Source: Enterobacter cloacae subsp. cloacae ATCC 13047 (lineage in GTDB: Bacteria > Pseudomonadota > Gammaproteobacteria > Enterobacterales > Enterobacteriaceae). Taken from it: a stretch of 64,000 nt of DNA. The notes beneath the pieces are model-generated. The model did no database searches. It saw nothing but the letters and a program-made list of their open reading frames with translations, and was not told the DNA's origin. Position 1 is the stretch's first letter. Each line of letters opens with the position of its first letter. Position numbers and translations under genes: made by a program. Location: contig NC_014121.1 of the NCBI RefSeq assembly GCF_000025565.1, positions 3,100,001 to 3,164,000 on the forward strand, read 5' to 3'. Shown one piece after another: positions 59,464 to 64,000 of the stretch.

Positions 59464-59848
59464 GGACGATAACGGAAAAACGCAGTACGTGGTTATTCCC
59501 TATGATGAATATTTTCGTATGTGCCTGCAGATGGCGGAAATCGACGACGAAACCGACGACGATCTGGAGGATATTGAAGTCGAACACGATGAGCTGGATG
59601 ACGTTGAACTTCCAGGTGAGGTTTGCAGCATCATGACCTGGCAGAACGTCAGCCTGCAGGCCGCCTGGCGCATCCTGCGCGGCATGTCCCAGCAGGAGGT
59701 GGCAGAGAAACTCGGCATCACCCAGTCTGCCGTATCACAGCTGGAAGCGCTGGACTCCCGTCCGCAAAAGCGCACCCGTGAAAAGCTGGCGGCGATCTAC
59801 GGCTGTAAACAGGAACAGATCAGCCTCTATTTACCGAAAGAGGGTTAA
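59444..59848 (+). CDS. XRE-family antitoxin
   Basis: 134-residue acidic protein. The N-terminal part ([19 protein letters not shown]) and a very acidic linker ([20 protein letters not shown]) are followed by a helix-turn-helix ([20 protein letters not shown]) near the C-terminus. It should neutralise the RelE-like toxin and autoregulate the operon. The start at 59444 lies inside the toxin gene after AAGGAGAAAGCC. Its stop shares TTAA with the ybdD stop on the other strand. Confidence 0.87.
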   Translation: MAVQLIKDDNGKTQYVVIPYDEYFRMCLQMAEIDDETDDDLEDIEVEHDELDDVELPGEVCSIMTWQNVSLQAAWRILRGMSQQEVAEKLGITQSAVSQLEALDSRPQKRTREKLAAIYGCKQEQISLYLPKEG

Positions 59849-60042
59849 CAGCACTTCGCCCCGCCCTTGCCGCCGTAACGGGCGTCCTGGCGATCGCGGA
59901 AAAATTCGTCGTAGGTCATTGGCGTCTGGTCCGGATGGTTGACGCGCATATGCTCGACGTAGTTGTCGTAGTCCGGCACGCCAATCATCATTTTGGCGGC
60001 CTGGCCTAAGTATTTGCCTGCTTTGGAAAGGGTGTCGAACAT
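59845..60042 (-). CDS. ybdD: small protein YbdD (YjiX-like)
   Basis: 65-residue protein of the YbdD/YjiX family always found beside CstA-type carriers. Landmarks are [31 protein letters not shown] and a cysteine-ended tail (GGAKCC). Its role is probably accessory to CstA transport. It is downstream of cstA on the same strand, with two repeat families in the 103-base gap. Confidence 0.93.
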   Translation of the reverse strand: MFDTLSKAGKYLGQAAKMMIGVPDYDNYVEHMRVNHPDQTPMTYDEFFRDRQDARYGGKGGAKCC

Positions 60043-60065
60043 AAGTCATTTCTCGTTTGTTTCCC

Positions 60066-60142
60066 TCACCCCGGCCCTCTCCCAAAGGGAGAGGGAGGAT
60101 AAGAAATGTAGGCCGGGTAAGCGCTAGCGCCACCCGGCACAC
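60066..60142. repeat. CCCTCTCCC-family palindrome plus REP between ybdD and cstA
   Basis: CCCTCACCCCGGCCCTCTCCC with GGGAGAGGG is followed by a REP unit, GTAGGCCGGGTAAGCG to CGCCACCCGGC. Both families stand side by side. Confidence 0.8.
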
Positions 60143-60145
60143 AGG

Positions 60146-62251
60146 TTAATGCGCCCCTTTGGCCTGGGTGACAATCTCTTCCAGGTTTTCAGGCATTGGC
60201 TCGTAAGGCGTCTCTTTTGCCGTTGGCTTGTCGACTTTCAACGCCGCCAGCGCGGTTTTGAGAGAATACAACGCCAGTACCACGACCACCACCATAAAGA
60301 AGATGGTCAGCCCGGCATCCAGACGATTGTTAAACACCAGCTGCGACAGCTGTGATTCCGTATACTGTGCCGGGATTTTACCGCTGTCGATCATCGCCTG
60401 GAACTTATTGGCAATCGCCAGGAAGCCCACTTTATTGTCCGGGCTGAAGGCTTTCTGCCAGCCCGCCGTCAGGGTACAAATCAGCAGCCAGGAAGTAGGC
60501 AGCAGCGCCACCCAGGCATAACGCTGGCGCTTCATCTTGAACAGCACCACCGCACACAGCATCAGCGCCATCCCTGCCAGCATCTGGTTAGCGATACCGA
60601 ACAGCGGCCACAGCGTGTTAATACCGCCAAGCGGATCCACCACGCCCTGATGCAGGAAGTACCCCCACGCCAGCACGCACAAGGCCGTTGCCAGCAGGTT
60701 CGCCGGGAGCGAATCGGTACGCTTCAGATTCGGGGAGATCACGCCCAGCAGATCCTGCAGCATAAAGCGCGCCGCACGCGTCCCCGCATCCACCGCCGTC
60801 AGAATAAACAGCGCTTCAAAGAGAATGGCGAAGTGATACCAGAACGAGACATCCATCAGCCCGCCCAGCGCACCGTGAAGGATGTAGGCCATGCCCACCG
60901 CCAGCGTAGGCGCGCCACCCGCGCGGGAGATAATCGACTGCTCACCCACTTCACTGGCGATACTCGATAACGTATCCGGGGTAATGGCAAAGCCCCAGCC
61001 GCTTACCACCTGTGCTGCGGATGCCACCACGTCGGCGGTGCCCGCCGGAGCCAGAACCGCCATCGGGCTGTTCATCGCGAAGTAGACGCCCGGGTCGATA
61101 ATGCAGGCAGAGACCAGCGCCATGATCGCCACGAAGGACTCCATCAGCATGCCGCCGTAGCCAATCAGGCAGGCCTGATTTTCATTCGCCAGCATCTTCG
61201 GCGTGGTCCCGGAGGCAATCAGCGCGTGGAAGCCAGACACCGCACCACAGGCGATGGTGATAAACAGGAACGGGAACAGGTTACCGGTCCAGACCGGGCC
61301 CGTACCGTCAACGAATTTGGTTAACGCTGGCATGGTCAGCGTCGGGCGCATGATCAAAATACCAATAGCCAGCCCGACGATGGTGCCAATTTTCAGGAAC
61401 GTGGAAAGGTAATCTCGCGGGGCCAGCAGCAGCCACACCGGCAGCACTGCCGCCACAAACCCGTACCCCACCAGCATCCAGGTTAGCTGTACGCCGGTAA
61501 AGTCGAAGAACGGTGCCCAGGTTGGGCTCTCTGCCACCCAGCCGCCGGAGATAATGGCGAACACCAGCAGCACCAGACCAATCACCGACACCTCACCAAT
61601 GCGTCCCGGACGCAGGTAGCGAATGTAGATCCCCATAAAAATGGCCAGCGGAATGGTGAACGCGACGGTGTAAGTCCCCCACGGACTGTGGGTCAGCGCT
61701 TTCACCACAATCATCGCCAGCACCGCAAGGATGATCACCATGATCATAAAGGTCGCCACCAGCGCAATCACCCCGGCCGTCGCGCCCATCTCCTCTTTCA
61801 CCAGCTCACCAAGCGAACGGCCGTCGCGACGGGTGGAGACGAACAGCACCATAAAGTCCTGTACGGCCCCCGCCAGCACCACGCCGGCAAGGATCCAGAT
61901 CATCCCCGGCAGATAGCCCATCTGCGCCGCCAGCACCGGCCCCACCAGCGGGCCTGCCCCGGCAATCGCCGCAAAGTGGTGACCGAACAGCACTTTCTTA
62001 TCGGTCGGAACGTAGTCCAGCCCGTCGTTATGACGAACGGCGGGCGTCATGCGCGTGCCGTCAACCGCCAGCACCGTTTTGGCGATATAGCGACCATAAA
62101 AACGATACGCGATCAGATAAATGCAGACGGAGGCAACGACAATCCAGAGCGCATTGATCTGTTCCCCCCGGTTGAGGGCGATATAGCCCAGGGCAAAGGC
62201 TCCCACAACGGAAAGCAGTGCCCATGTAAGGTATTTCCCTGAGTTGTTCAT
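60146..62251 (-). CDS. cstA: carbon starvation carrier CstA
   Basis: 701-residue polytopic inner-membrane protein with about 16 to 18 helices, induced at carbon starvation and linked to peptide and pyruvate uptake. The CstA domain landmarks are YVPTDKKVLFGHHFAAIAGAG-type sequence (here KKVLFGHHFAAIAGAGPLVG), MGYLPGMIWILAGVVLAGA and SGTTPKMLANE. In E. coli its promoter is CRP-dependent, and a candidate site lies upstream. The length equals E. coli CstA. Confidence 0.97.
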   Translation of the reverse strand: MNNSGKYLTWALLSVVGAFALGYIALNRGEQINALWIVVASVCIYLIAYRFYGRYIAKTVLAVDGTRMTPAVRHNDGLDYVPTDKKVLFGHHFAAIAGAGPLVGPVLAAQMGYLPGMIWILAGVVLAGAVQDFMVLFVSTRRDGRSLGELVKEEMGATAGVIALVATFMIMVIILAVLAMIVVKALTHSPWGTYTVAFTIPLAIFMGIYIRYLRPGRIGEVSVIGLVLLVFAIISGGWVAESPTWAPFFDFTGVQLTWMLVGYGFVAAVLPVWLLLAPRDYLSTFLKIGTIVGLAIGILIMRPTLTMPALTKFVDGTGPVWTGNLFPFLFITIACGAVSGFHALIASGTTPKMLANENQACLIGYGGMLMESFVAIMALVSACIIDPGVYFAMNSPMAVLAPAGTADVVASAAQVVSGWGFAITPDTLSSIASEVGEQSIISRAGGAPTLAVGMAYILHGALGGLMDVSFWYHFAILFEALFILTAVDAGTRAARFMLQDLLGVISPNLKRTDSLPANLLATALCVLAWGYFLHQGVVDPLGGINTLWPLFGIANQMLAGMALMLCAVVLFKMKRQRYAWVALLPTSWLLICTLTAGWQKAFSPDNKVGFLAIANKFQAMIDSGKIPAQYTESQLSQLVFNNRLDAGLTIFFMVVVVVLALYSLKTALAALKVDKPTAKETPYEPMPENLEEIVTQAKGAH

Positions 62252-62370
62252 AGTTGTTGTCCGTTGTTGTGGAACAGTGAGATGTTACATTTTGTTTCTA
62301 GAACAACGCGTAAAATTTAACAACTTTGAAACGCAATAATGCGTGGTCAAACCAGAGATTTACACCACAG

Positions 62371-62386
62371 TGTTAAGTCGATCACT
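62371..62386. promoter_or_regulatory. possible CRP site between cstA and M20 peptidase gene
   Basis: TGTTA-AGTCGA-TCACT matches the CRP palindrome TGTGA-N6-TCACA at eight of ten positions. It lies 120 bases upstream of cstA, which is CRP-activated in E. coli. No coding sequence was seen in the rest of the 306-base gap apart from the tandem repeat. Confidence 0.45.
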
Positions 62387-62517
62387 TTCAGGCTGAAACA
62401 ACCCCGTCGCTGTCATCGGTCACACTTCTGCGTTTTTCGTCCTGGCTCAACCTTACGGGATGATTTGTATCATTTTTTTTACGCTCAACCTCGCCAGAAT
62501 GACCCTGCGCGATCGCG

Positions 62518-62545
62518 CGCTTACCGCTTACCGCTTACCGCTTAC
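62518..62545 (+). repeat. four tandem copies of CGCTTAC
   Basis: CGCTTAC is repeated four times without a break, ending 12 bases before the peptidase start and just upstream of its AAGGAAAAGGAA site. Copy number could vary by slippage. Confidence 0.9.
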
Positions 62546-62557
62546 AAGGAAAAGGAA

Positions 62558-63670
62558 ATGAATCTGGATCGCTACATTGAAGAGCTGAAAAGCCTGGTGA
62601 ACGTGGACTGCGGCACCCAGACCATCGCGGGCGTTGCCGCCGTGGCTGGCATTTTAGAATCTCTCTGGCAACGCGAAGGCTGGCATACCGGGCAGGTAAA
62701 CCTGGGCGAGAAGGTTGGCCCGGGCCTCTTCGTCAGCAACAAGCCGCAGGCAGAGCAGTTCGACGTGCTGCTGGTCGGCCATCTTGATACCGTTTTTGCC
62801 CCCGGCACCGTGGCCGAACGCCCGTTGAGCGAGGACGATACGCGTCTCTACGGCCCCGGCGTGTCTGATATGAAAAGCGGACTGCTCAATATTCTGTGGG
62901 CAATGCGCGAGCTAGATCCTGCGGATAAAGATCGCCTGGCAATCGCGGTCGCGATGAATCCGGACGAAGAAACGGGCTCGGTATACTCCCACGAATGGAT
63001 CGGTGCGCTGGCACAACGCTCCCGCTGCGTGCTGGTGTGCGAAGCTGCCCGTGCTGATGGCTCTCTGGTGAAAGCGCGTAAAGGTATGGCGGGCTACCAC
63101 CTCACCTTCAAGGGCGTGGCGGCACACGCGGGTAACGACCCGGAAAAAGGCCGTTCGGCAATCACAGCGCTGGCAAACAGCATCGTTGCCCTGAATGCGC
63201 TGAGCGATGGGTCGCGCGGCACCACACTCAACGTAGGGGTGATTAGCGGCGGCAGCGCGGCAAACGTGGTGGCGGACAACGCCGTGGCCGAGCTCGACGT
63301 TCGCTTCTGGGAAAACGACGAGTACGACCGGGTGAATCAGGCGCTGGAAGCCTTATGTGAAAAAGGCTTTTTAGACGGCGTGACGACGACGCTGACGCGG
63401 GTCAATCACAAACCGGCGATGGCAGCAAGCGTTGCGACTCAGGCACTGATGCAGCAGGTTGAAGCGGCAGGTAAAGCGGAAGGCATCGCCATTACCTGGC
63501 AGGCGGTCGGCGGCGGCAGCGATGCCAACCACACCGCTGCGCTGGGTATCCCCACGCTTGACGGCTTAGGGCCGATTGGCGCGGGCTTCCACAGCCCGGC
63601 GGAGTGGCTGGACAAAGCGTCCATTGCGCCGCGAATTCGGTTACTTAAACGCGTCGTCTCAATGCTCTAA
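62558..63670 (+). CDS. M20-family metallopeptidase, carboxypeptidase G2-like
   Basis: 370-residue zinc peptidase. Metal ligands and catalytic residues are in VGHLDTVF (His-x-Asp), GVSDMKSG (Asp), DEETGS (Glu-Glu) and the C-terminal FHSPAEW (His). A dimerisation lid domain lies at about 175-285. It probably removes a C-terminal amino acid such as glutamate from peptides or acyl amino acids. The start ATG 62558 is preferred to the open-frame start at 62339. It is not at this position in E. coli K-12, where entH adjoins cstA. Confidence 0.9.
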   Translation: MNLDRYIEELKSLVNVDCGTQTIAGVAAVAGILESLWQREGWHTGQVNLGEKVGPGLFVSNKPQAEQFDVLLVGHLDTVFAPGTVAERPLSEDDTRLYGPGVSDMKSGLLNILWAMRELDPADKDRLAIAVAMNPDEETGSVYSHEWIGALAQRSRCVLVCEAARADGSLVKARKGMAGYHLTFKGVAAHAGNDPEKGRSAITALANSIVALNALSDGSRGTTLNVGVISGGSAANVVADNAVAELDVRFWENDEYDRVNQALEALCEKGFLDGVTTTLTRVNHKPAMAASVATQALMQQVEAAGKAEGIAITWQAVGGGSDANHTAALGIPTLDGLGPIGAGFHSPAEWLDKASIAPRIRLLKRVVSML

Positions 63671-63685
63671 TTTTGTACTACACCG

Positions 63686-63720
63686 TCCCCTCTCCCTGTG
63701 GAGAGGGTTAGGGTGAGGGC
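63686..63720. repeat. CCCTCTCCC-family palindrome after the peptidase gene
   Basis: CCCCTCTCCCTGTGGAGAGGGTTAGGGTGAGGG-type sequence, inverted relative to the rihA copies. It starts 16 bases after the stop, between two convergent genes. Confidence 0.8.
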
Positions 63721-63736
63721 AACAGCCCGCACAACA

Positions 63737-64000
<264 letters not shown>

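Noticed and set aside
62518..62545. CGCTTAC repeats as a CRISPR array
   Set aside because: Units are 7 bases with no spacers; a simple tandem repeat.

Overview
This window comes from a gamma-proteobacterium of the Enterobacteriaceae, most likely Enterobacter or a close relative. From ubiF and miaB on the left to entH on the right, gene order follows the E. coli K-12 backbone (ubiF-miaB-ybeZ-ybeY-corC-lnt-gltIJKL-rihA-ybeL-leuS-lptE-holA-nadD-rsfS-rlmH-mrdA-mrdB-rlpA-dacA-ybeD-lipB-ybeF-lipA-tatE-ybeM-crcB-cspE-pagP-dcuC-rna-rnk-ybdR-uspG-ahpF-ahpC-ybdO-ybdN-ybdM-ybdL-[insert]-hcxA-ybdD-cstA-entH). Protein lengths match the E. coli orthologues closely. The differences from K-12 are the informative part: cobC, the citrate fermentation/dpiBA block and dsbG are not at their expected sites, while several gene sets not found in K-12 are present. 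No prophage, insertion sequence, CRISPR array, tRNA or rRNA was recognised. Species identity and K-12 comparisons rest on recall, not on a search.

Layout. 1-6.3 kb: ubiquinone and tRNA modification (ubiF partial, miaB), then the ybeZ-ybeY-corC-lnt operon. 6.7-11 kb: glutamate/aspartate ABC transporter gltIJKL with the SroC RNA after gltI, then rihA. 11.1-24.4 kb: ybeL, the leuS-lptE-holA-nadD run, ribosome factors rsfS-rlmH, the cell elongation group mrdA-mrdB-rlpA-dacA, and ybeD-lipB. 24.7-33.8 kb: ybeF, lipoate synthase, tatE, a nitrilase-type amidase, fluoride channel, cspE, pagP, dcuC, RNase I, a flavin reductase-like protein and rnk. 33.9-38.2 kb: ybdR, uspG and the alkyl hydroperoxide reductase pair. 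38.3-41.7 kb: a candidate small RNA, a LysR regulator, and the ybdN-ybdM pair.

41.7-47.8 kb is a methionine salvage locus: methionine-type aminotransferase ybdL, divergent mtnBCD, then divergent mtnA and mtnK. Both divergent promoters carry tandem MetJ-type boxes, so the set probably responds to S-adenosylmethionine. MTA nucleosidase is not here and would be elsewhere. 47.8-51.9 kb is a 1385-residue intimin/invasin-type inverse autotransporter with about eight Ig-like repeats and an unusual C-terminal domain. 52.1-59 kb holds a simple-sugar-type ABC transporter operon ending in a LVIVD-repeat protein, divergent from hcxA plus a short-chain dehydrogenase. It looks like an uptake and oxidoreduction module of unknown substrate and is the best candidate here for an uncharacterised system. 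A RelE/XRE toxin-antitoxin pair, ybdD-cstA, an M20 peptidase and partial entH close the window.

Small repeats recur between genes: REP-type palindromes and a second palindromic family built on CCCTCTCCC/GGGAGAGGG that has reached the stop codons of two genes.
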